In this document: piece by piece, positions 1-6,798 of the stretch
Layout of the letters: every line of letters begins with the position of its first letter
Numbering within the stretch: the stretch's first letter is position 1
Assembly (NCBI GenBank): GCA_021443625.1
Contig: JABUTP010000059.1
Coordinates: 1 to 11,075 of the forward strand
Reading direction: 5' to 3'
Source of the DNA: Bacteroidales bacterium
Lineage (GTDB): Bacteria; Bacteroidota; Bacteroidia; Bacteroidales; UBA932
Length of the DNA: 11,075 nt
Position numbers and translations under genes: made by a program
The notes under the pieces: model-generated
What the model saw: only the letters and a program-made list of their open reading frames with translations
Told to the model about the DNA's origin: nothing
Database searches by the model: none

Positions 1-662
1 TAGGAATCGACATTCTGTCCGAGCAGGGTAATCTCCTTGTATCCGGCCTCCGCAAGGGATTGGGCTTCCGCTATGATGGTGCCGGCGTCGCGGCTTCTTT
101 CGGGGCCGCGGGTGTAGGGTACGACGCAATAGGAACATACGTTGTTGCACCCGCGCATTATGGAGATGAAAGCGCTCACCCCCTCTTTGTCCATCCTGAC
201 CGGTGCGATGTCGGCGTAAGTCTCTTCGTGTGAGAGGAGCACGTGGATCTGTTTCTCTCCGCTCTCCTTCAGAGCGCAGAGCAGCCGCGGCAGGTCTCTG
301 TAGGCATCGGGGCCGGCCACAAAATCAACGGCGGGATTGGAGAGCAGGTCGTCTTTCAACCGTTCGGCCATACAACCCAGAACCCCCACAATCAGCGAAG
401 GATTTTTCTTCCTGGCCAGGCGATAGACGTCCAGCCTGCCGAAGATGCGCTGTTCCGCCCCTTCCCGGATGGCACAAGTATTGATAAGGACCAAAGAGGC
501 CTCTTCGGGGGTCTGACAAATGGTGTATCCCGCCTTTTGCAGAATGGAGAGCACAACCTCGCTGTCGTTGACATTCATCTGACAGCCATAGGTTTCGATA
601 TAGACGTGGGGCGCTGCGTTGCTAATCAACGGTTTGACGCCGGTATATGTTGAGTTTTGCAT
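1..662 (-). CDS. miaB: MiaB, tRNA-2-methylthio-N6-dimethylallyladenosine synthase (3' end cut off)
   Basis: Radical-SAM methylthiotransferase that adds the 2-methylthio group to i6A37 in tRNAs reading UNN codons. The first 220 residues are present and the gene runs off the left edge. The UPF0004 domain spans roughly residues 18-125, with its three Fe-S cysteines in ETYGCQMN (C27), [12 protein letters not shown] (C63) and GCMAER (C97). The radical-SAM cluster motif CNNVCSYC gives C172, C176 and C179, followed by [19 protein letters not shown] and the full PYTRGxERSR signature separate MiaB from its relatives RimO and MtaB. The last visible residues, LLGQNVDS, match the conserved GQNV(N/D)SY motif, so the frame is open at the edge. 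The ATG at 660-662 precedes the first conserved strand by a short leader, which is usual. It is divergent from the lipoprotein-SPOR-rpoN operon. The radical-SAM C-terminus and TRAM domain lie outside the window. Confidence 0.96.
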   Translation of the reverse strand, partial: MQNSTYTGVKPLISNAAPHVYIETYGCQMNVNDSEVVLSILQKAGYTICQTPEEASLVLINTCAIREGAEQRIFGRLDVYRLARKKNPSLIVGVLGCMAERLKDDLLSNPAVDFVAGPDAYRDLPRLLCALKESGEKQIHVLLSHEETYADIAPVRMDKEGVSAFISIMRGCNNVCSYCVVPYTRGPERSRDAGTIIAEAQSLAEAGYKEITLLGQNVDS

Positions 663-691
663 CCGTTGTGTTTTTCGGCAAATTGTGGGAG

Positions 692-699
692 CGAAGATA
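692..699 (-). promoter_or_regulatory. Putative miaB promoter, -7 element
   Basis: On the minus strand these bases read TATCTTCG, one mismatch from the Bacteroidetes sigma-ABfr -7 consensus TAnnTTTG. The element lies about 30 bases before the miaB ATG. No clear -33 TTTG is visible at the expected distance. It is 11 bases from the oppositely oriented -7 element of the next operon. Confidence 0.45.
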
Positions 700-710
700 G
701 TATTTTTATG

Positions 711-718
711 TATCTTTG
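711..718 (+). promoter_or_regulatory. Putative promoter of the lipoprotein-SPOR-rpoN operon, -7 element
   Basis: TATCTTTG matches the Bacteroidetes -7 consensus TAnnTTTG exactly. It ends 14 bases before the ATG at 733, which predicts a very short untranslated leader. The -33 box is poor: the nearest candidate is ATTG at 682-685, a spacer of 25 rather than about 19-21 bases. Confidence 0.55.
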
Positions 719-732
719 TGAAAAATAGGAAT

Positions 733-1233
733 ATGAAAAAGTTAGTAAAAGTAGCGTTGATGCTGGTTGCCGCAATTTCCCTCACCTCGTGCGGCAACGT
801 TGCCGAAAAGATCGTAGTGCGCAACTATAAACTCGAGGGAGTCAAGGATTTGGGCTTCGGCAGCGACATCCATTTCCGCGCCAATCTGGTGCTGGATGCA
901 GAAAATTTCTCCCGTCACAACCTGGAGTTGAAATCTTTTGAGGGGGTTCTCTACAACAAAAACGGCAAGCCGGTGGCAAACATAACCACCGACTGCTACA
1001 ACCGCTGCATTCTCTGGAAGATGAACCGGCAGGATGTCATAATCCCTGTCAATTTTGACTTTGACAATTTCCTTTCCACAATTTCTCTGGTGGCGGGAGG
1101 CGACCTTTCGGCCCTGGGGGCAAAGGGATACACGATAGACTATGTATGCAAGGTGCGTTACGGATGTGTCACTAAGGTTATCCGCGACCAGGCGGTTCCT
1201 ATGTCCACGCTTTTGAGATATCTCGACCGATGA
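733..1233 (+). CDS. Small lipoprotein, LEA type 2 / WHy-like
   Basis: A 166-residue protein with a lipoprotein signal peptide: MKK, a hydrophobic stretch, then the lipobox LTSC with the acylated Cys at residue 20. It is therefore expected to be anchored in the inner or outer membrane facing the periplasm. The remainder (about 28-165) alternates beta-like strands, including a block around residues 46-82 ([20 protein letters not shown], then [13 protein letters not shown]) that resembles the LEA type 2 fold, where residues like NP/NF sit between strands. The family call is by pattern only and the function is unknown. The ATG at 733 is preferred over an upstream in-frame ATG at 619, because the upstream start would lie inside divergent miaB and bury the signal peptide. 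The stop overlaps the next start in ATGA (1230-1233), so translation is probably coupled to the SPOR gene and, through it, to rpoN. Confidence 0.85.
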   Translation: MKKLVKVALMLVAAISLTSCGNVAEKIVVRNYKLEGVKDLGFGSDIHFRANLVLDAENFSRHNLELKSFEGVLYNKNGKPVANITTDCYNRCILWKMNRQDVIIPVNFDFDNFLSTISLVAGGDLSALGAKGYTIDYVCKVRYGCVTKVIRDQAVPMSTLLRYLDR

Positions 1234-1757
1234 AGCGATTTGCAATAACTCTGGCTTTCCTGCTGGCCTTCGTCCTCAAAGGAAACTCCCAGAACATAGG
1301 GCAGGACATCTCCATAGGTCCTTTCATTGACTCGACCTACGCTCTCTCCAGTGTGGTGGACAGCACCTATGCGGGGAAAAACATCTTTGACGTTCTGGCC
1401 AGAAAGAGCATTTTCTCCTCGGTGGGCAAAGTTGAAATCGACCAGCCGGAGTCGGTAAGGTCGGCAATGGCGGGCCACATCGCGAATGCCCCGTCCCGCA
1501 AGATTCAGGGTTACCGGATACGTATCTTCTTCGACAACAAACAGACCGCGAGGGCGACGTCGGAGAGCGTTATGGGGGGATTTATGGCCGCCCATCCCGG
1601 AATCGGGGTTTATAGGGAATATGCCAACCCTTATTTCAAGGTGACGGTGGGCGATTTCCGCACCAAGGCGGATGCCCAAAGCTTTTTGTCATCCATCAAA
1701 TCGTCTTATCCTTCGGGCTTCATAGTAAAAGAAACAATCAACTTCCCGGTATTGTGA
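1230..1757 (+). CDS. Secreted SPOR-domain protein
   Basis: A 175-residue protein. An N-terminal signal peptide of about 20 residues ([20 protein letters not shown]) sends it to the periplasm. There is no lipobox, so it is probably soluble after cleavage. Residues about 91-172 form a SPOR domain: the first strand is GYRIRIFFDN, then comes a helix rich in A/T/S, then PYFKVTVGDFRTKADAQSFL, the characteristic second half, and a final strand FIVKETINFP. SPOR domains bind denuded glycan strands of peptidoglycan, often at division sites. The linker (21-90) carries DSTYA twice (34-38 and 44-48), of unknown meaning. The start overlaps the previous stop by four bases and the stop is one base before the rpoN ATG, so the three genes almost certainly share one mRNA. 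The exact role is not deducible from sequence. Confidence 0.88.
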   Translation: MKRFAITLAFLLAFVLKGNSQNIGQDISIGPFIDSTYALSSVVDSTYAGKNIFDVLARKSIFSSVGKVEIDQPESVRSAMAGHIANAPSRKIQGYRIRIFFDNKQTARATSESVMGGFMAAHPGIGVYREYANPYFKVTVGDFRTKADAQSFLSSIKSSYPSGFIVKETINFPVL

Positions 1758-1758
1758 T

Positions 1759-3174
1759 ATGGTAAAGTTAGGAATGACACAGGAGCTGAAGCAGAAGCAG
1801 ACCCTTTCGCCTCTGCAGATTCAGACCATCAAACTTCTCGAGTTGCCTACGCTCGAGTTGGAGCAGTGCATCCAGAAGGAGATTGAGGAAAATCCGGTGC
1901 TCGAAGAAATCTCAGAGCAGGAATCCGAAGAGAACGATACTCCCAAGAACGTGTCGCTGTCGGAATACGGCAACAGCGACCCCACGCCGTCCTACAAGCT
2001 TTATGTCAACAATCAGGGGAAGGATGCCAAGCCCGAATACAACACTTTTTCGGTAAAGGAGAGCCTTCATCAGAGTCTTGAAAACCAGATAGGATACTGC
2101 AATCTCGACGACAGGCAGATGGAGATAGCCCGTTATATGATAGGTATGATTGAAACCGACGGATATCTGCGGTCCACCATGGAGAGTATATGGGACAACA
2201 TCGCATTCAAGCAGTGTATAGAGACGACATTGGAGGAACTTGAGGAAATCCTCACTGTGATACAGGGACTGGAGCCGGCCGGTGTCGGTGCAAGGGACGT
2301 GCGGGAATGCCTCCTGCTGCAGCTCAGGCAGGAAACGCTCAATCCCAATCAGGAGATTGCCAGAAGGATATTGGAAGAGTGCTTCGAGGACCTTGCCAAG
2401 AAGCATTTCGACAAGATTCTCCGCAAGTTGGACATCACCGAAGACCAGCTGCGGGCCGCGCAGGCGGAGATTCAGCACCTCAATCCCTATCCGGGAGGGC
2501 AGATAGACGACACCTACACCGACCAGGCGCAGCAGATTGTTCCCGATTTCCTTCTCGAGATAACAAATCAGGGGCCGGTGGTGACAATGCCGCGGATGAA
2601 CGTGCCCGAGTTGCGCATCAGCAGGCGTTACGGGGAGATGCTGGAGGCGGCATCCCGCTCAAAATCCCCCGCCGAGCGTGAAACCGTGACGTTCATCAAG
2701 CAGAAGATGGATTCCGCCAAATATTTTGTCGAAGCCCTCAAACAGCGTCACAGGACTCTGCAGAGCACGATGGAGGCCATCGTAGAGTATCAGTACGACT
2801 ACTTTATGACGGGTGACGAGACCAAACTCAGACCCATGGTGCTGAGGAACATCGCCGAGCGCACCGGGTTGGACATCTCCACCATATCGAGAGTAGTCAA
2901 CAGCAAGTACGTCCAGACAAACTTCGGAATAATTTCTCTCAAATACTTCTTTTCCGAGGGTCTTACCGACCAGTCGGGAGAGACGGTATCAACCCGCGAG
3001 ATCAAGACCATCCTCAAGGAGTGCATCGGAGCCGAGGACAAACATCATCCCCTTACCGATGAACAGCTTGTGGAACTTCTCCAGTCCAAAGGGTACAATG
3101 TGGCCCGCCGCACGGTTGCCAAATACCGCGATGTGCTGGAAATCCCCATCGCCCGTCTCCGCAGAGAACTCTAA
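1759..3174 (+). CDS. rpoN: RNA polymerase sigma-54 factor
   Basis: Alternative sigma factor that directs RNA polymerase to -24/-12 promoters and needs an AAA+ enhancer-binding protein to open them. The 471-residue length is normal. Region I is recognisable at residues 6-52 (MTQELKQKQTLSPLQIQTIK, ending in ENPVLEE), followed by an acidic, variable region II (about 50-100). The core-binding domain occupies about 100-300, including LEPAGVGARDVRECLLLQL and LNPYPGG. The -12-binding helix-turn-helix is near 362-381 (LRNIAERTGLDISTISRVV), and the C-terminal RpoN box is ARRTVAKYRD at 449-458. It starts one base after the SPOR stop with no Shine-Dalgarno, which suggests translational coupling. No enhancer-binding protein or obvious sigma-54 target promoter lies in the window. 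It converges on radC with only 14 bases between stops and no evident terminator. Confidence 0.97.
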   Translation: MVKLGMTQELKQKQTLSPLQIQTIKLLELPTLELEQCIQKEIEENPVLEEISEQESEENDTPKNVSLSEYGNSDPTPSYKLYVNNQGKDAKPEYNTFSVKESLHQSLENQIGYCNLDDRQMEIARYMIGMIETDGYLRSTMESIWDNIAFKQCIETTLEELEEILTVIQGLEPAGVGARDVRECLLLQLRQETLNPNQEIARRILEECFEDLAKKHFDKILRKLDITEDQLRAAQAEIQHLNPYPGGQIDDTYTDQAQQIVPDFLLEITNQGPVVTMPRMNVPELRISRRYGEMLEAASRSKSPAERETVTFIKQKMDSAKYFVEALKQRHRTLQSTMEAIVEYQYDYFMTGDETKLRPMVLRNIAERTGLDISTISRVVNSKYVQTNFGIISLKYFFSEGLTDQSGETVSTREIKTILKECIGAEDKHHPLTDEQLVELLQSKGYNVARRTVAKYRDVLEIPIARLRREL

Positions 3175-3188
3175 GACGCAAGCAACTT

Positions 3189-3884
3189 CTAAGACGGCCA
3201 GGGAGTGGAGCCGCTGTCGGAAAAGCTGTAGAACTCTCCGCCGCCCACTATTATGTGGTCTATCAGATCTATCTCCAGCAGTTTGAGCGCATCTTTGAGC
3301 GAGGCTGTATATCGGCAGTCCACGTTGCTCGGCTTGCAGCTTCCGCTGGGATGGTTGTGAAACAGTATAATGCCGCTTGCGAGCCGCTCGACCGACTTCT
3401 TGACCACCCGTTTGATGTCAATGGCGGCGGTGCTGGTTCCCCCCTTGCTGATGCACTCCCTGGCAATGATTCTGTTGGCACGGTTGAGGTAGATTACCCA
3501 GCACTCCTCGTGGTCCAGCGGCGCCAGCACCGGACGCATAAGGGATGCGGCGCCAATGGAGTTGTATATGGCGGCCTCCTCCCGCACCGACTCTTCCATA
3601 AACCTCTTTCCGAGCTCGAAGGCAGCCATAAGCACTATTGCCTTGGTCTCTCCAATCCCCGCCACCGATGTGATGTGCTCTATGGGAAAGGAGGCAATCC
3701 GGCGCAGCGAGCCGTCCCCCAGTTCCAGCAGTTGTGAGGCCACTTCCACTGCATTGGCGCCGTTGTTGCCGGTGCGCAGCAGTATGGCTATGAGTTCGCT
3801 TGTGGTGAGCGCGCCGCCCCCTTTGCCTTTCAGTTTCTCCCTCGGCCGGTCTTCCTCCGACCATTCTTTAATCATCCCTTTCAT
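3189..3884 (-). CDS. radC: RadC/YeeS-family JAB1-MPN (JAMM) domain protein
   Basis: A 231-residue RadC-like protein. The N-terminus (about 5-40: WSEEDRPREKL, then LTTSELIAILLRTG) is the RadC UPF0758 module, and residues about 62-92 (SVAGIGETKA) form a helix-hairpin-helix-like segment suited to DNA binding. The C-terminal JAMM metalloprotease-like fold (about 108-223) has its zinc signature intact: HNHPSG with H176 and H178, then D189 after ten residues, plus an acidic partner near E126/E127. The historical DNA-repair role of radC has not held up, so the function remains open despite the name. Two in-frame starts are possible, 3884 and 3875 (M4). The first was chosen for length, while the second would have AAAGGG just before it. 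The start codon sits right after the rpsT terminator, and no separate promoter was recognised. Confidence 0.94.
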   Translation of the reverse strand: MKGMIKEWSEEDRPREKLKGKGGGALTTSELIAILLRTGNNGANAVEVASQLLELGDGSLRRIASFPIEHITSVAGIGETKAIVLMAAFELGKRFMEESVREEAAIYNSIGAASLMRPVLAPLDHEECWVIYLNRANRIIARECISKGGTSTAAIDIKRVVKKSVERLASGIILFHNHPSGSCKPSNVDCRYTASLKDALKLLEIDLIDHIIVGGGEFYSFSDSGSTPWPS

Positions 3885-3890
3885 AAATAA

Positions 3891-3918
3891 AAAAACTCCC
3901 CGAATATGGGGAGTTTTT
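3891..3918 (-). terminator. Intrinsic terminator of the tRNA-Glu-rpsT unit
   Basis: A perfect 11-bp stem (AAAAACTCCCC paired with GGGGAGTTTTT) with the 6-base loop GAATAT. Read on the minus strand, the GC-rich stem is followed by seven T's, then ATTT, so it is a textbook Rho-independent terminator 28 bases after the rpsT stop. The stem arms are also T-rich in the other orientation. The stem ends six bases from the radC start codon. Confidence 0.9.
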
Positions 3919-3946
3919 GCGGGATGAAATATGCTGAAATCTCAAA

Positions 3947-4201
3947 TTATGCGAGTTTGTTGATATAAACAGCGATTCCACTTTTCAAATTGGCAGCTTT
4001 GTTCTTGTGAATGATGTTGGTTTTTGCCAATTTGTCAATCATCGAATAAACCTTGGGGGCAAGAGCCTCGGCTGCTGATTTGTCGGTAGTGTTGCGGATA
4101 GCCTTGATGGCATTCCTTGTGGTCTTTGCATAATACTTGTTATGCAACCTGCGCGTCTCGCTTTGACGGAAACGCTTGTCTGCTGATGCGTGTTGTGCCA
4201 T
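3947..4201 (-). CDS. rpsT: Small ribosomal subunit protein bS20
   Basis: An 84-residue, highly basic, all-helical protein that binds 16S rRNA in the body of the 30S subunit. Length and sequence fit bS20: the N-terminal helix is rich in K/R ([20 protein letters not shown]), the second helix contains [11 protein letters not shown], and the conserved C-terminal part [20 protein letters not shown] precedes a short tail. The ATG at 4199-4201 lies 24 bases after the tRNA-Glu 3' end in an A-rich leader, the usual Bacteroidetes initiation context without Shine-Dalgarno. It is probably transcribed together with the tRNA and ends at the hairpin at 3891-3918. Confidence 0.96.
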   Translation of the reverse strand: MAQHASADKRFRQSETRRLHNKYYAKTTRNAIKAIRNTTDKSAAEALAPKVYSMIDKLAKTNIIHKNKAANLKSGIAVYINKLA

Positions 4202-4225
4202 TTCTGTATTTTTTTTATTTTTTAG

Positions 4226-4297
4226 TAGTGGGTAGGGGAATCGAACCCCTATTGCAAGAATGAAAATCTTGAGTCCTAACCGTTAGACGAACCCACC
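4226..4297 (-). tRNA. tRNA-Glu (anticodon UUC)
   Basis: A complete cloverleaf on the minus strand. The acceptor GGTGGGT pairs with ACCCACT (first pair G-U), the D arm runs GTCTAACGGTTAGGAC, and the anticodon stem CAAGA/TCTTG holds the loop TTTTCAT with anticodon TTC. The T arm is AGGGG TTCGATT CCCCT and the discriminator is A. CCA is not encoded, since the next bases are CTAAAA. It is the first gene of a unit with rpsT. Confidence 0.96.
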
Positions 4298-4322
4298 ATA
4301 TCTCCCCCAAGAAAAGGGAGTG

Positions 4323-4353
4323 CAAAGGTATATATTTTTCTTATTAATGCAAA
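4323..4353 (-). promoter_or_regulatory. Promoter of tRNA-Glu-rpsT
   Basis: On the minus strand the sequence is TTTG (4350-4353), a 19-base AT-rich spacer, then TACCTTTG (4323-4330). Both boxes match the Bacteroidetes primary sigma consensus exactly at an accepted spacing. Transcription should begin near 4316-4320, leaving about 20 bases before the mature tRNA. That leader can form a small 5-bp hairpin (CTCCC/GGGAG, 4302-4320). The promoter lies 16 bases beyond the DUF4837 stop codon, so upstream readthrough could also feed this unit. Confidence 0.85.
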
Positions 4354-4368
4354 TATTTGTTGAAAATT

Positions 4369-5361
4369 TTATTGTTTGCCAACCGGATTATCCCATTCAA
4401 ATGAGTACAGAAGCGCCTCCACCTGCTTCAGATACTCCCTTTTGTTGTACTTGGGCGCATACACGAAAGCGTCCATTGTGATGAGTTCGCTTCCGTCGCG
4501 GCTGAAGAAAGTGTGCGACACGCAGGGGCCGCCCATAAAGTCGTTGTAGGCCTCCCACAACCCCCTCATCTCCACAAACTCGCGCTTGTTGTACTGGAGC
4601 GTCCTGAAGTCGGGCTCCAGCACCGGATTCAATATCATGTAACTGTTCTCGGTGGTACAGGGAATCTGCGCCTTCGTGACCTCGTCGCGCATTGCGGCCA
4701 GGGCGACCGGAGTGAGCTGCATCGACGAAATGTAGGGATACTTCCATATCAGGATGCCCTGAATGGTGAAATTGGTTTCGCAGGCAATCCAGAGGAAATT
4801 GTCGTCGGCCTTTTTCAGGGTATAGCCTTTGGGGAAGTAGGGGGAACCCGAAATCATCTCGTGGACAGCCGCCCTCACCTGGGGGTTTTCGTAGGCTTTG
4901 GCATTGCTTATGACGCGGTCGCGTTCAGCCTTTTCCAGTGCGGAGATGATGAGCGGGATGTTCTCCTCAACCATCCTTCTGGCTTCATCGGCATTGGGGG
5001 CCTCGATGCGGATTACCACCTGCGGAGTAGCCCAGACATCCTTGAGGATATGAACTTTCGACTCCGAATAGGTGGCTTCGGTGTCGATGTAGATTATGTT
5101 GCGGTGAACCTTGAAAAGTTTGTTGAATGCCTGCGGGGGGACATTGAACAGGTCGTACATCGGCTCCGCCTGGGGCAGGAACGGGAACGACTCTCCAAGG
5201 ATTGTCCTGAGGGTGGAGCCGGGCTCCGTCTCCCATTCGGTTTTGGAAGACACTATGGCAACTTCACCCGCTTTGCCGCTGATGGCGGGAAGAATCGTCT
5301 CTCCGCTTTTGCAGCCGGTGAGAAGGAGGGTGGCAAGGAGTAATGCTTTATATGCTTTCAT
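4369..5361 (-). CDS. DUF4837-family lipoprotein
   Basis: A 330-residue protein with a lipoprotein signal peptide (MKAYKALLLATLLLTGC, lipobox LTGC, acylated Cys17), so membrane-anchored in the envelope. The mature start, LPAISGKAGEVAIV, is typical of DUF4837, a family I know only from Bacteroidota and without an established function. Later recognisable blocks include RNIIYIDT (about 88-95), IPLIISALEKAERDRV, and the central SPYFPKGYTLKKADDNFLWI. Near the C-terminus are GLWEAYNDFMGGPCVSHTFF and a final segment FVYAPKYNKREYLKQVEALL. It is the last gene of the LytM-dxr-rseP operon and starts 12 bases after the rseP stop. Position beside an intramembrane protease suggests, but does not show, a role in envelope quality control or signalling. 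The family assignment is from memory of the pattern. Confidence 0.87.
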   Translation of the reverse strand: MKAYKALLLATLLLTGCKSGETILPAISGKAGEVAIVSSKTEWETEPGSTLRTILGESFPFLPQAEPMYDLFNVPPQAFNKLFKVHRNIIYIDTEATYSESKVHILKDVWATPQVVIRIEAPNADEARRMVEENIPLIISALEKAERDRVISNAKAYENPQVRAAVHEMISGSPYFPKGYTLKKADDNFLWIACETNFTIQGILIWKYPYISSMQLTPVALAAMRDEVTKAQIPCTTENSYMILNPVLEPDFRTLQYNKREFVEMRGLWEAYNDFMGGPCVSHTFFSRDGSELITMDAFVYAPKYNKREYLKQVEALLYSFEWDNPVGKQ

Positions 5362-5373
5362 ATTTCAAAAGGC

Positions 5374-6795
5374 TTAGAACAGACTTCGTATGTCATTGCC
5401 GAAGGCAAACACCATCAACGCTATGAGGAACAGCATGCCGATGGTCTGGGCTATTTCCATAAAGCGGTCGCTCGGCTTGCGGCGGGTGATGATTTCAACT
5501 ATGATGAACAGGATGTGTCCGCCGTCCAGCCCGGGAATGGGGAGGATGTTGAGGACAGCCAGCATTATGCTGAGCATCGCGGTGATGCTCCACACGCGGT
5601 ACCAGTCCCAGGTTCCAGGGAAAATGCGCCCGATGGAGATGAAACTGCCCACCTGCTTGTAGGCCTTGGTCTTGGGGGTGAATATCAGTTTCAGATCCTG
5701 GACATAACTCCCGATATAGTTTGTGGCCTTCTTTATTCCGGCGGGGATGGCTGCCAGCACGCCGTAGGTGTGGCTGGTGGTCTTGAAGAACTTGGTGAGG
5801 TCGTTTTCCAGCAGAACCTCTATCATTCCCGCGGTATCCACCGCCATTGCAATGTCGCTGGTGCAACCGTCCCTCTCAACGGTGAGGGTGACGGAGTCCG
5901 AGGCGTGGCTCTTCAAAGCCTTCTGGATGTCGTGAACCAGAAACATTCCCACGCTGTCAACCGCCACTACGCGGTCGCCGGGGGCGATGCCGCTCGAAAG
6001 GTTTATGGATCCTTCTGCCAATTCCTTGACTTCAAAGGGATAGGCGGGGAGGAACATTCCGGGGGAATTGAGGATGCGGGAGATGTACGACTCGTCAAGG
6101 GGAATCCGGATGGTGTCGCCATCCCTTAAAACCTCCGCGCTTTCTGCCTGCGAATGGGCCAGGGCAATCTGAATTTCCGCAAAATTGTCAATCTCCTTCC
6201 CGTCGAAACTCAGGATGCGGTCGCCGTTGCGGAAGCCCATCTCATAGGCCAGGTCGTTTACAACCACTCCATAAACTGCATCTTCGTTGCGCAGATACTC
6301 CTCGCCCCAATGGTGCAGTATGGCGGCGTAGAGGACGATAGCCAGTATGAAATTGAAGAACACCCCTCCGAACATCACCAGGAAGCGTTGCCAGGCCGGT
6401 TTGGTGCGGAGTTCCCACGGCTGGGGTTCCTTGCTCAGGGCGCTTGCGTCCTTGGTTTCGTCTATCATTCCCGCAATGGCGCAATAGCCTCCGAGGGGAA
6501 TCCAGCCGATGCCGTATTCGGTGTTGTCGGGATATTTGCGCCAGTCATCATCGGCGAGCCCGCTCAGGTCTGCGTCCGGTTCCAGCGGCTGGGTGTTGCG
6601 GCTGAAGAACTTGCAATGGAGCTTTCCACCGAAATATTTGCATTTGAATATTGAAAATCTGGGGTTGAAGAACATATAGAACTGTTCAACCCTCGCACCG
6701 AAAAGTTTTGCAAAGAAATAGTGCCCGGCCTCGTGTATCAGCACGAGGAGCGACAGGGCAAAGACAACCTGGATGATTTTGATGGTCAGTACCAT
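5374..6795 (-). CDS. rseP: RseP-type site-2 intramembrane zinc metalloprotease (M50B)
   Basis: A polytopic inner-membrane protease that cuts transmembrane substrates such as anti-sigma factors after a first periplasmic cleavage. The 473 residues hold, in order: a first membrane helix (about 5-28) with the zinc motif HEAGH (H21, E22, H25); a hydrophilic insert (about 50-95) before the conserved EYGIGWIPLGGY; and a second membrane segment (about 137-160). Two PDZ domains follow, at about 175-235 (GFRNGDRILSFDGKEI) and about 265-320 (IAPGDRVVAVDSVG). A third membrane segment carries the second metal motif NILPIPGLDGGH with D424, and a last helix is at about 450-467. All catalytic residues are present. 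It starts three bases after the dxr stop, an arrangement that ties MEP-pathway and protease expression together. The cognate substrate is not encoded here. Confidence 0.95.
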   Translation of the reverse strand: MVLTIKIIQVVFALSLLVLIHEAGHYFFAKLFGARVEQFYMFFNPRFSIFKCKYFGGKLHCKFFSRNTQPLEPDADLSGLADDDWRKYPDNTEYGIGWIPLGGYCAIAGMIDETKDASALSKEPQPWELRTKPAWQRFLVMFGGVFFNFILAIVLYAAILHHWGEEYLRNEDAVYGVVVNDLAYEMGFRNGDRILSFDGKEIDNFAEIQIALAHSQAESAEVLRDGDTIRIPLDESYISRILNSPGMFLPAYPFEVKELAEGSINLSSGIAPGDRVVAVDSVGMFLVHDIQKALKSHASDSVTLTVERDGCTSDIAMAVDTAGMIEVLLENDLTKFFKTTSHTYGVLAAIPAGIKKATNYIGSYVQDLKLIFTPKTKAYKQVGSFISIGRIFPGTWDWYRVWSITAMLSIMLAVLNILPIPGLDGGHILFIIVEIITRRKPSDRFMEIAQTIGMLFLIALMVFAFGNDIRSLF

Positions 6796-6798
6796 TTT

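Noticed and set aside
470..484. Sigma-54-like TGGCAC-N5-TTGA inside miaB
   Set aside because: The -12 GC dinucleotide is broken (GA) and the bases are fixed by the conserved MiaB motif NTCAIRE on the other strand.
203..653. Two overlapping plus-strand open frames opposite miaB
   Set aside because: The minus strand encodes MiaB continuously from 662 to the edge with all six cluster cysteines. The plus-strand frames are shadows.
3755..3769. Sigma-54-like site TGGCGC-N5-TTGC on the plus strand inside radC
   Set aside because: One mismatch from TGGCAC-N5-TTGC with correct spacing, but it is embedded in coding DNA of radC and would transcribe antisense to radC and rpsT. Likely chance, although the presence of rpoN nearby makes it worth remembering.
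4513..5343. 276-codon plus-strand open frame opposite the DUF4837 gene
   Set aside because: Lies wholly within a supported lipoprotein gene, has no recognisable domain, and owes its length to the GC-rich codon composition of the real gene.
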